Of a DNA stretch of 56,277 bases, positions 25,298-32,816 are shown in pieces. The position numbers and the translations under genes are program-made. The DNA is from AA29 sp041481445 (GTDB taxonomy: Bacteria; Acidobacteriota; Vicinamibacteria; Fen-336). How positions within the stretch are numbered: the first letter of the stretch is position 1; each line of letters begins with the position of its first letter. Location: the NCBI GenBank assembly GCA_041481445.1, contig JBGPBV010000033.1, positions 1 through 56,277 on the forward strand, read 5' to 3'. The notes below the pieces were generated by a model, which was given only the letters and a program-made list of their open reading frames with translations, was not told the origin of the DNA and made no database searches.

Positions 25298-25841
25298 CGA
25301 GCCTGACGTGCCCCTGCTGGTGCTGGGGCTCGGCAACGTGTTGTGCGGGGACGACGGGGCCGGCGCCGTGGCCGTCCACCTGCTCGAGCGCCGCTACCGG
25401 GTCCCGGATGGCGTCCAGCTGCTCGACGGCGGCACGCTCGGGCTGTCGCTGCTGCCGCTCGTCGAGCAGGCCCGGGTCGCGATCCTGGTCGATGCGATCC
25501 GGACCGGCGAGGCGCCCGGCACGCTGGTGCGGCTGGAAGGCGACGCGGTCGCGCCCGCGGTGGCGGAGCGCCTGTCCGTCCACCAGGTGGGCGTGGCCGA
25601 CCTGCTGGAGGCCGCGCGCTGGCGGGGCCGCTACCCGCCGCGGCTCGTCCTGCTCGGGATCGTGCCGGCGAGCCTCGAGCTGGGCGTGCGCCGGACCGCC
25701 GCGGTCGAGGCCGCGCTGCCATCGCTCGTGGAGGCCGTGGTGGCCGAGGCGCGGTCGCTCGGCTACGACTTTGGCGCCAGGAGCGACGATGAGATGGCGG
25801 CCCGCGGCCGTGGCGATCTCGCTCACGTGTACGGCCTGTAG
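25290..25841 (+). CDS. hyaD: Hydrogenase maturation protease (HyaD/HybD family)
   Basis: The 183-residue endopeptidase cuts the C-terminal tail of the large subunit once Ni is inserted. GLGNVLCGDDGAGAVAV holds the first Ni-sensing acid (D22, where Escherichia coli HybD has Glu16); D68 (LVDAI) and H98 (SVHQVG) match HybD Asp62 and His93. The gene starts inside the end of the cytochrome b gene, and its own 3' end overlaps the downstream cytochrome c gene by 53 nt in another frame. The C-terminal extension (from about 165) is variable in the family. Confidence 0.93.
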   Translation: MSDEPDVPLLVLGLGNVLCGDDGAGAVAVHLLERRYRVPDGVQLLDGGTLGLSLLPLVEQARVAILVDAIRTGEAPGTLVRLEGDAVAPAVAERLSVHQVGVADLLEAARWRGRYPPRLVLLGIVPASLELGVRRTAAVEAALPSLVEAVVAEARSLGYDFGARSDDEMAARGRGDLAHVYGL

Positions 25842-26208
25842 CGGACCCGACTCCGGCCTCCCGCCGGCCTACGCGCGCGTGGCCGTGCCCGCCGAGCGGC
25901 TGCGCTCGCCCGAGGCGGTGGCGCGCGGCAAGGCCCTCTTCGCCGCGAACTGCGTGCTCTGCCACGGCGAGCGCGCCGACGGCCGCGGTCGGCGCGCCGC
26001 CGGCTTCTCGAAGGCGCCCGCCAATTTCACCGACCGAGCCTGGCGGGAGCGCACGAGCGCCCGCCGCGCGTACTTCGCGATCCGCGAGGGCCTGCGCGGC
26101 ACGCCGATGCCCTCCTGGAAGACGCTCAGCGAGGACGAGAATTGGGACCTCGTGGCCTACGTGCTGTCCGTCGCCCGCGGGCCGGAGGACCCGCGGGCGG
26201 GCGGTTGA
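25789..26208 (+). CDS. c-type cytochrome, probable lipoprotein, last gene of hydrogenase operon
   Basis: The 139-residue protein starts at ATG 25789 inside the protease gene. Its N-terminus MRWRPAAVAISLTCTAC resembles a lipoprotein signal with acylation at C17 (or C14). It has one heme site, C55-V-L-C58-H59, and a probable axial Met107 (GTPMPSW), the usual arrangement of a small class I cytochrome c. It would sit on the periplasmic side and could take electrons from the exported hydrogenase in parallel with cytochrome b. The function is inferred from domain and operon position. Confidence 0.88.
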   Translation: MRWRPAAVAISLTCTACSGPDSGLPPAYARVAVPAERLRSPEAVARGKALFAANCVLCHGERADGRGRRAAGFSKAPANFTDRAWRERTSARRAYFAIREGLRGTPMPSWKTLSEDENWDLVAYVLSVARGPEDPRAGG

Positions 26209-26261
26209 GCGCGCCTCGGCGACCCTGTCGCGGGTCGCCTACATTGGTGGCTGCGGCATCC

Positions 26262-27590
26262 TTAGTGGCGATGGTGCGAGTCCTCGTCATCGCAATCGTC
26301 GTCGTCGTCGTCGTCGCCGGAATGCTTCGCGCGGCGGAGGTTGTGCTTGTAGACATAAGTCGCGACGTCGCGTCCCAGGTCGGCGCCGGCATCCTGATCG
26401 AAGCGATAATGGATGCCCCCGTAGACGCGCGCGTCGCTGATGTCGTCCGTGATCTGGCTGAACCTGGTGTACTTGAAGGTCAGCCCCGGCACGGCGGGGT
26501 TCGCGATGGTGATTTTGTGGCCACCTTCACCGTAGACACGCCTCAGAACCTCGGCCGCGCTATTGCTTCCGCTTCCGTGATTCGACGGCCAGCTGGGAAA
26601 GCACGGCGTGAGAATGTACGGCTTGAAGGCGGGGTCGGCGTCGGTTTTCGCGTTGCCATCCAGGTCGCCCTCGTGAATCGCCGTCTCGGGCCGCCAGAGC
26701 TTGTAGTGATACTTCGTCCAGAACGACACGACGAGGCTGTCGTTGCTGGCCATGTTGAGCAGGGCGAGGGCCCGCGCATTCTTCGAAAGGGAGCTTCCCT
26801 CCGCGGCGGCGACCTGCCTCGCCGCCAGGTTGAACACGAAGCTCGGCGAGGACGCTGCGTAGAACCGAGCCACATCGGTCCGATCCTGTGGCCGCTCGGT
26901 GAGATCGCTACTCACGTCGCCGACCCGCTTCACCTCGTTGTAGTCCCTTGTGTATCTCCTGCTGGTGAGCGCCGGGGGCGGACCCGGTTCAAACTGGGCG
27001 ATCCAAGCTTGGCTGCCGGGAGTGCTGGGAACACCGAACGGTGTGATGTTCTGCCACTGAAAAAAGACTCCGCCGGTGGGAGGGCAACTTGGCGTGAGCT
27101 GCCAAACGCCGGGATCGGTCGACTCGGGCAGGTAGCTCTGCGCGGGTGACGAGCCGTCGCCGACGCGCAGAGCGATCATCTGTGCAGCCGCGGCCTCACC
27201 CGTCGCTTTGCCGCCGTTCTTGGCTGGACCGTCGGGGATCAGCGCCAGAGACGCCGCATAAGCGGAATCGAGATCCGACGCCGCCGCCGGCAAGTAGTAC
27301 TTGAGCACCTTGTACGCAGCGGTAGCGGCCGCGGCGTCCGCCGACGCTCCCGCCGGCGCGACGACGGTTCCGAGGTAAGGCTTGTAGTCGTGCTTGATCG
27401 CGTTGACGGCTTCGAACACTGCGAGCTGGGTGATCGCCATGAAGCGTGCCTGGGCGAAGGGATTCTGGCCCTGACTGACCAATGTGGACACGGCGATCTC
27501 GTTCCAGTGGAGAACGACGTCAGCCCTTGCGGCGATTGGGCTGCACACCCACAGGGCAACGATGGTGACGACAGCACGTAAGCGGGTCAT
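26262..27590 (-). CDS. Vanadium-dependent haloperoxidase-like / PAP2-superfamily protein, secreted
   Basis: The 442-residue product has a signal peptide (to about residue 23, AARA). The three PAP2/vanadate-pocket motifs are in order: KYHYKLWRP (K293 or K297, R300), PSNHGSGSN (S336, H338) and ARVYGGIHY (R388, H394). This spacing is that of bacterial vanadium haloperoxidase relatives, which share their fold with acid phosphatases, so halide oxidation and phosphatase activity are both possible. The tail is unusual: seven Asp, Cys, more acids and HHRH at residues 426-442, encoded by a GAC trinucleotide run. AGGGAG precedes the ATG. It converges on the hydrogenase operon. Confidence 0.85.
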   Translation of the reverse strand: MTRLRAVVTIVALWVCSPIAARADVVLHWNEIAVSTLVSQGQNPFAQARFMAITQLAVFEAVNAIKHDYKPYLGTVVAPAGASADAAAATAAYKVLKYYLPAAASDLDSAYAASLALIPDGPAKNGGKATGEAAAAQMIALRVGDGSSPAQSYLPESTDPGVWQLTPSCPPTGGVFFQWQNITPFGVPSTPGSQAWIAQFEPGPPPALTSRRYTRDYNEVKRVGDVSSDLTERPQDRTDVARFYAASSPSFVFNLAARQVAAAEGSSLSKNARALALLNMASNDSLVVSFWTKYHYKLWRPETAIHEGDLDGNAKTDADPAFKPYILTPCFPSWPSNHGSGSNSAAEVLRRVYGEGGHKITIANPAVPGLTFKYTRFSQITDDISDARVYGGIHYRFDQDAGADLGRDVATYVYKHNLRRAKHSGDDDDDDDCDDEDSHHRH

Positions 27591-28250
27591 GGCACTTCTC
27601 CCTTCAATCGGAATCTCGTTTCAGAGAATCAGGAATACTGGGGTTTCCGTCTTGGAATCATGACTGGGAGCGCCGTGTCCCCAGACGAGCGCGACGCTAG
27701 CAGATCAGCACTGGCACGGCTCTCAATACTGCACACCTGGCGGACGTCACCCTTAGGCGGACCCGCCAGCCTTCATTTTGCTCAGCACCTCACTGCTGCT
27801 GCCTGCCTGATGGTCCGCTGGGTTTGAGCGTCGATACGCTACTCCCGGACGAGTTGTCAAGTCAACAGAATAGAACGATCGCTAACCCGTCCTGCCGCAC
27901 ACCCCCCGATCAGCACGTCCTCACAGGGTCGGAGCTCCACGAGTGGGATCTGGGTCATAGTCTTAAGCAACCCTGCGGACAGGCTGACGTGTGTTTCTCG
28001 ATCACCTTTGGCAAAGGCATTACTTATCGATTTCGTATACCTATCGCAGGTTCTGCGAACCGCAGTAGGCACATCCTTAATCTTGCAACAATCCGCCATT
28101 TTCGCGTCGGCGGACAAAACCATAGGCCATTGCTTCCGCAACCATGACGGGGAGGCCGCAATCGGGAGCCGGGGCGAGGAGGGCGAGATGCCCCCTCAGG
28201 TCGGTCTGCGGAGGTCCGTTCCGTCCGCCTATTTGATCGCGACGATCACG
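27591..28250. other. 660-bp intergenic stretch, less GC-rich than its surroundings
   Basis: This stretch separates two leftward genes and is visibly poorer in G+C than the flanking sequence, most clearly at 27840-28140. Open frames exist on both strands (27824-28147 plus; 27857-28141 minus, TTG start), but none has a good ribosome-binding site, a recognisable domain or the strong GC third-position bias of its neighbours. No transposase, tRNA or repeat is recognisable. The right end must hold any terminator of the downstream-facing cupin gene; the left end holds the haloperoxidase promoter. Confidence 0.5.
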
Positions 28251-28892
28251 TTACTCGGTCGGCCGGTTGCTCAGGTTCTTCGACTCGTGCTTGACGCCGC
28301 GTCCGATGAACTGCACGGTGCCGCGCTGCCACTTGGTCACGGTCGGCTTGCCTTCGATCGCGAGCGACAGGTCGTTGGCTCCCATCGAGATCACGACCTG
28401 GTCGTAGTCGTGCGTGGTTCCGGGGTCCTCGTGGAAGTCCGGCGCCGGCTTCGTCATGAACGCGATCGCACGCGGGCCCTCCGCGAGCATGTTGACCTGC
28501 ATCCCCGGGCGCGAGGTGGGCACGCTCGCGGTGCCGGGCTCCTTCGCGTTGAACTCCACCAGGATCGCGTCGACGGGAGTCGTGCCGACGTTGGCCGGCG
28601 GGTGCGTGGTGGCGGGCGTGTAGACCGCCGTCTCCTTGGCGATGTCCATGTCCTGGGTCTTCCCGTCCGGCAGCGTGAAACGCGCCTTCGAGTCCGCGAG
28701 CGATACGAGCATGGAGTCCGGGTGCGAGTGCATCGGGCTCTTCGCTCCGGCCAGGTACGTGACCTTGAGCACGCGCACGGAGGGGTTGTCGATCAGCACC
28801 TTGTAGTGTTTCGCATCGACTTTTGCCGCGTCCTGCGCGGCCGCGACGAGCGGCACCGCGGACAGGACGAGCGCGAGTTTCATCGTCTTCAT
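28251..28892 (-). CDS. Secreted cupin-domain protein
   Basis: The 213-residue protein starts at ATG 28892 after AGAGGAG and has a signal peptide (MKTMKLALVLSAVPLVAAA). Two cupin-like halves are visible: VLKVTYLAGAKSPMHSHPDS (His pair of cupin motif 1, about residue 50) with VDAILVEF, and a second around HDYDQVVISMGANDLSL to RGVKHESKNL, whose His may complete a second pocket. Cupins bind metals in a beta-barrel; roles range from dioxygenase to binding protein. Substrate is unknown. The gene stands alone, far from the next leftward gene. Confidence 0.8.
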   Translation of the reverse strand: MKTMKLALVLSAVPLVAAAQDAAKVDAKHYKVLIDNPSVRVLKVTYLAGAKSPMHSHPDSMLVSLADSKARFTLPDGKTQDMDIAKETAVYTPATTHPPANVGTTPVDAILVEFNAKEPGTASVPTSRPGMQVNMLAEGPRAIAFMTKPAPDFHEDPGTTHDYDQVVISMGANDLSLAIEGKPTVTKWQRGTVQFIGRGVKHESKNLSNRPTE

Positions 28893-29149
28893 GGGGTCTC
28901 CTCTGGATGTCCGCCAGCGACCGTCGTCAATCTGGCGCCACGAGCGTCCGGGGGCTGGCGCCCCGGGTTTCAGGCATTCAGCTCGGCGAGCGGTCGCCAG
29001 GACCACTCGTCGTCCTATTCCGGGGTGGGAGCAAGGTACCGGCAACGGCCGGAAGGTCTGCCGCCCACGGAGCGCTCGGGCGAGCGTATCAGGGTTCAGA
29101 CCGCGGTCAGGAGTCAAGCCCGGGAAGAGCGATGGTACCGGGGCCAAGG

Positions 29150-29219
29150 AGACGGCCGGCGGCATCCAGGCCGGCCGTCTGAGCCGCCCACGACCGCTCT
29201 CGCCGGAGCGGCCGTGGGC
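29150..29219 (-). terminator. Two adjacent GC hairpins downstream of the GlcG/HbpS-like gene
   Basis: Hairpin 1 pairs 29150-29160 with 29170-29180 (11 bp, 9-nt loop). Hairpin 2 pairs 29186-29199 with 29206-29219 (14 bp with one mismatch, 6-nt loop). They begin 17 nt past the stop at 29237 on the minus strand. No U-tract follows, so the terminator call rests on position and stability only. Confidence 0.4.
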
Positions 29220-29236
29220 TCGCGGGTCGCCTCAGC

Positions 29237-30058
29237 TCACCGCACGGCCGGGAGCGTGTCCGAGCCGGACGTGTTCAGGCACGTCGGATGGCCGAAGCCG
29301 CCGGCGCTGATGCCGGTCCCGCCGTTGGGGTTGGGGGTGATGTCGAAGATGATGTTGTCCGGGCGCGCGGAATCGCCGCTCACGCCGCCCACCCCCGACA
29401 GGAAGTCGAGGTTCAGGCTGTGGCGGACGCGCCAGGCGATGTTGTGGTCCGCGCAGGAGGTGTCGCCGCTGGCGCCCAGGCCTCCCACCACCCGGTGGTC
29501 GTGATTGTAGAGAGCCAGGCCGCCGCCGAAGACGTTCACCCCTCCCGGCTTCTGGCCGACGAGGGGATCGTTGCCGGTGCCGAACAGGGCCGACGGGCCG
29601 TCGTAGGCCTCGGTGGCGTCCACCGGGTTGCTGTGCTGCAGGCCGTACAGGCTGCCGCCGGGCTGCACCGCGGAGTACAGGTTGGCCGTGGACAGGGCCA
29701 GGCCGCTGGGCTGTCCCGACCCGTCGCTCGACGAGTTGCTGTCCAGGCTGAAGGCGTTGGCCGTGTTCGCCTTCTGCGCCGAGATGACTCGGCTGCCCGG
29801 CCACTGGGCCGCCCGGTTGACGCCCGAGAACGCGACCGCGCAGACAACACCATCCCGGTCCACGATGGTCGCCCACATGTGGTTGTTGAGGCCGCTCGTC
29901 TCTGCGGCCACCGCGGCCTCGAGGGCGGCCTTGAGCTGGGCCTGGCTCGGCAGGTTCCGGCAGTCGGGACGCTGGCCGGGCGCGTCCGCGACCGCGATCG
30001 ACACCGAAGGAATGAGGGTCCCGAGGACGAGGATCCCGGACCGCAGCAATCGATTCAT
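29237..30058 (-). CDS. Secreted heme-binding-like protein (GlcG/HbpS, DUF336)
   Basis: The 273-residue protein has a signal peptide (about 1-25, GILVLGTLIPSVSIAVADA) and a strong AAGGAGG ribosome-binding site. The DUF336 fold is seen in MWATIVDRDGVVCAVAFSG, SRVISAQKANTANAFS (the conserved start of the second helix), GGVNVFGGGLALYNHDH and VVGGLGASGDTSCADHNI. HbpS in Streptomyces binds heme and senses redox; GlcG is of unknown function. The exported location fits an HbpS-like role. A C-terminal extension (about 215-273, rich in Gly, Asn and Thr) is not part of the core family. Confidence 0.82.
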   Translation of the reverse strand: MNRLLRSGILVLGTLIPSVSIAVADAPGQRPDCRNLPSQAQLKAALEAAVAAETSGLNNHMWATIVDRDGVVCAVAFSGVNRAAQWPGSRVISAQKANTANAFSLDSNSSSDGSGQPSGLALSTANLYSAVQPGGSLYGLQHSNPVDATEAYDGPSALFGTGNDPLVGQKPGGVNVFGGGLALYNHDHRVVGGLGASGDTSCADHNIAWRVRHSLNLDFLSGVGGVSGDSARPDNIIFDITPNPNGGTGISAGGFGHPTCLNTSGSDTLPAVR

Positions 30059-30113
30059 GGGTTGCCTCCTTCACGTGGGGGGATTCCAAGAAGCTTAGCA
30101 GACGCGCTCGGCC

Positions 30114-30443
30114 TCAGTACACGTCCAGGTCCCGGCCGACCACGAAGTGCCCCGCGTAGGCGGAGAGCATCTCGCTCAGCAGCTCGTCCGGCGAGAGCGC
30201 CGAGTAGTGATACAGCACGAGCAGGGGCGGTCTCGCCTCCCGTGCGAGGTCGGCGAGCTGCCGGGTCGTCGTGTGGTACCGGGCCGCGAAGCGCTGGAAC
30301 TGTTCCGGCCGGCTGGCCACGTAGCCCGGCGTCAGCACCTCGTGGACGAGCACGTCGCAGCCGCGGCAGGCGTCGATAGTGGCCGCCGTCTGTTTGGTGT
30401 CGCCCGAGATGACGATGCGCCGGTCGGCGGTCTCCCTCCGTGC
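30114..30443 (-). pseudogene. C-terminal remnant of an MBL-fold hydrolase (RNase Z-like)
   Basis: The minus-strand frame encodes RRIVISGDTKQTAATIDAC, CDVLVHEVLTPGY and PPLLVLYHYS, the last third of a metallo-beta-lactamase-fold hydrolase: the metal-bridging Asp in SGDT, the acid after H in LVHE, and the final His in LYHYS. The N-terminal HxHxDH region is absent: upstream sequence changes to unrelated, frame-broken sequence at about 30440. An ATG at 30497 opens the frame but the residues before RRIV do not resemble the family. It is best read as a 5'-truncated pseudogene. The breakpoint is close to the truncated repeat-protein fragment at 30580. Confidence 0.75.
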
Positions 30444-30579
30444 AGTCGTTGCTCGAAAGAAGGAGGCTACGCTGGTGGGCCAAGGACCACTCCGCAATCC
30501 GTTGTGTGGCCGGCGTGCGGCCGCTGAGCCCGGCCATGCCCTGGTTCGGGTTCCGCAAGCTGAGCGACGATGACCTTAG

Positions 30580-30800
30580 AGCTCGACTGGCAGCGCTCCA
30601 GCGCCCCCGGCGCCAGCGACGGCGTGTTCACCCTCCGTATCGACGGCCTGAACGAGTCGGCCCTCACGTTCCTGGACGACGACGCGAGCCCGGTGGGCTT
30701 CGTGCGGATGGGGGCGATCGCCGTCAAGACGGGCGCCTCCGGCACGCTGCTCTTCGACCAGTTCGAGTCCCGGCGGCAGGTCTTCATCGGCCCGGAGTAG
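30580..30800 (+). pseudogene. Truncated C-terminal tail of a fourth seven-repeat protein
   Basis: From 30580 the plus strand encodes LELDWQRSSAPGASDGVF to VKTGASGTLLFDQFESRR and ends FIGPE. This aligns with the last 70 or so residues of the three complete paralogues to the right (FVEFDWQRATGPGAGNG, SVKTGAAGTLHFDEFESRR, NPIGPF). The signal peptide, repeats and most of the C-terminal domain are missing. An in-frame stop lies at 30561, just before an ATG at 30570, so nothing longer is encoded. It is probably the scar of a deletion in a once longer array. Confidence 0.8.
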
Positions 30801-30970
30801 CCGCCCGGCTTGACCGGCGGGCTCGATCGCCGGACAATGGCCTGCCTCTATCCCCCCGGTTACCCATCGAACTTCCTGGCCTCGCTGAGGCGAGCCCTCC
30901 TCGCCGCCAGTGGTGCGCGGACGGCAAGCGGCTCCGGCGACCCCGGTGTCACGAGAGGGGAGATCCATCG

Positions 30971-32803
30971 ATGCGGCGTGTCTGTCTTGTCTGCCTGCTG
31001 GGGCTGGTGTGCGCTCCGGCCTGGGCCCAAACCCCGGCGGGGGGAGAATTCCAGGTCAATACCTACACCACGGGCTACCAGGCGACTCCCGCCGTGGCGA
31101 TCGACGCCAACGGCGACTTCGTCGTCGTCTGGGAAAGCGACCTCCAGGATGGAGACGGTTCCGGCATTCGCTGGCGGAAGTTCAACTCCGCCGGGGTCGG
31201 TCAGGGTGGGGGCGGGGCCAACACGTTCACGACGGGCGACCAGAACACGCCCGCCGTGGCCATGGATCCGAATGGCAACTTCGTCGTCGTCTGGACGAGC
31301 GACGGCCAGGACGGGAGCGGTCGCGGCATCTTCGCCCGCCGGTTCGATGCCACCGGCACCGCCCAGGGCGCGGAGTTCAAGGTCAACGGGCACACCGGGA
31401 ACAACCAGTTCGTCCCCGCGGTGGCCGCGGCCGCGAACGGGAACTTCGTCGTGGCCTGGGAGAGCCGCGACCAGGACGGGGACGACTACGGGATCTTCGC
31501 GCGCCTCTTCGACTCCGGCGGCAACTCCATCGCCGCCGTGCAGGTGAACACCTACACGACCGGCTTCCAGGGCAACGTGGCCGCGGCCATCGACCCGAAC
31601 GGGAACTTCGTCGTGGTCTGGAACGGCGTCGGCGCCTCGGATGACGACGGCGTGTTCGCCCGGCTCTACGACGCGTCGGGATCTCCCGTGGGAGGGCAGT
31701 TTCGCGTCAACGCCTACACGACGTTCGGCCAGGGGTCGGCGTCCGTCGCCATGGCCGCGAACGGCAGCTTCGTCGTGACCTGGGAGGGTACAGGGGAGGG
31801 CGACGGTTCCGGCATCTTCGGCCGCCGCTTCGGCGCCTCCGGGACGGCCCAGGGGAGCGAATTCCTGATCAACGCCTACACCACCGACAACCAGTTCGGG
31901 CCGGCGGTGGCCATGGACAAGAACGGCGACTTCGTGGTGACCTGGTACAGCTTCGGTCAGGACGGCGACCTGTTCGGAATCGCCGGCCGCATGTTCGATC
32001 CCTCGGGCGTCCCCCAGGGAAGCGAGTTCCTGGCGAACTCCTACACCACGGGCCAGCAGCGCCGTCCCGCCGTGGCCGCGGATCCGGACGGGGATTTCGT
32101 CGTCGCCTGGGACAGCCAGGGCCAGGACGGCAGCGACTACGGCGTGTTCGCCCAGCGCTATGGCGACCTCATCTTCGCGGACAACTTCGAATCGGGAGGC
32201 ACCGGCCGCTGGACGACGAGCCTGACCGACGGCACCGACCTCGACGTGACGGCGGGGTCCGCCCTGGCCGGGACGACTCGCGGCTTGAGGGCGCTCGTCA
32301 ACGACACCAACTCGATCTACGTCCAGGACGACACCCCGAGCGCGGAGACCCGGTACCGGGCCCGGTTCTACTTCGACCCGAACGACATCGATCCCGGCGA
32401 GGCCCAAGGGCACCAGAGGATCCGCATCTTCCTGGCCCACGACGCGCTCAGCCAGCGCGTCGTCACCATCGTCTTGAAGCGGCTGTCGGGGCAGTACAGC
32501 GTGGAGGCCCGGGCCCGGCAGAACGACGGCAGCCGTGTCGACACGGGGTTCTTCGACATCACCAACGCGCCGCACTTCGTGGAGTTCGACTGGCAGCGCG
32601 CGACCGGCCCCGGGGCCGGCAACGGGGCTCTGGCCCTGCTCGTCGACAACACGCCGGTGTCCACTCTCACCGGGCTCGACACCGACCTGATGAGGGTGGA
32701 AGACGGACGGCTGGGAGCGATGAGCGTCAAGACCGGAGCGGCGGGAACGCTGCACTTCGACGAGTTCGAGTCGCGCCGGTTCAACCCGATCGGTCCATTC
32801 TAG
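30971..32803 (+). CDS. Secreted seven-repeat protein with conserved C-terminal domain, copy 1
   Basis: The 610-residue protein has a signal peptide (MRRVCLVCLLGLVCAPAWAQ). From residue about 26 to 400 it has seven repeats of about 54 residues, each with VN-x-YTT-x3-Q near the start, a GNFVVVW core strand, an acidic QDGDGSG-like turn and a FARRFDASG ending. The first strand (EFQVN) stands ahead of repeat 1 while repeat 7 lacks its own following strand, as expected for a propeller closed by its N-terminal strand. After DLIFADNFESG a C-terminal domain of about 205 residues (RYRARFYFDPNDIDPGEA; VEFDWQRATGPGAGNG) resembles a jelly-roll or lectin-like fold. No enzyme motif is visible. An adhesin or surface-binding role is an inference. 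Confidence 0.85.
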   Translation: MRRVCLVCLLGLVCAPAWAQTPAGGEFQVNTYTTGYQATPAVAIDANGDFVVVWESDLQDGDGSGIRWRKFNSAGVGQGGGGANTFTTGDQNTPAVAMDPNGNFVVVWTSDGQDGSGRGIFARRFDATGTAQGAEFKVNGHTGNNQFVPAVAAAANGNFVVAWESRDQDGDDYGIFARLFDSGGNSIAAVQVNTYTTGFQGNVAAAIDPNGNFVVVWNGVGASDDDGVFARLYDASGSPVGGQFRVNAYTTFGQGSASVAMAANGSFVVTWEGTGEGDGSGIFGRRFGASGTAQGSEFLINAYTTDNQFGPAVAMDKNGDFVVTWYSFGQDGDLFGIAGRMFDPSGVPQGSEFLANSYTTGQQRRPAVAADPDGDFVVAWDSQGQDGSDYGVFAQRYGDLIFADNFESGGTGRWTTSLTDGTDLDVTAGSALAGTTRGLRALVNDTNSIYVQDDTPSAETRYRARFYFDPNDIDPGEAQGHQRIRIFLAHDALSQRVVTIVLKRLSGQYSVEARARQNDGSRVDTGFFDITNAPHFVEFDWQRATGPGAGNGALALLVDNTPVSTLTGLDTDLMRVEDGRLGAMSVKTGAAGTLHFDEFESRRFNPIGPF

Positions 32804-32816
32804 GAGGCGGAGGACG

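Noticed and set aside
27824..28147. Small genes in the GC-poorer gap
   Set aside because: Frames on both strands lack a ribosome-binding site, codon bias and any recognisable domain.
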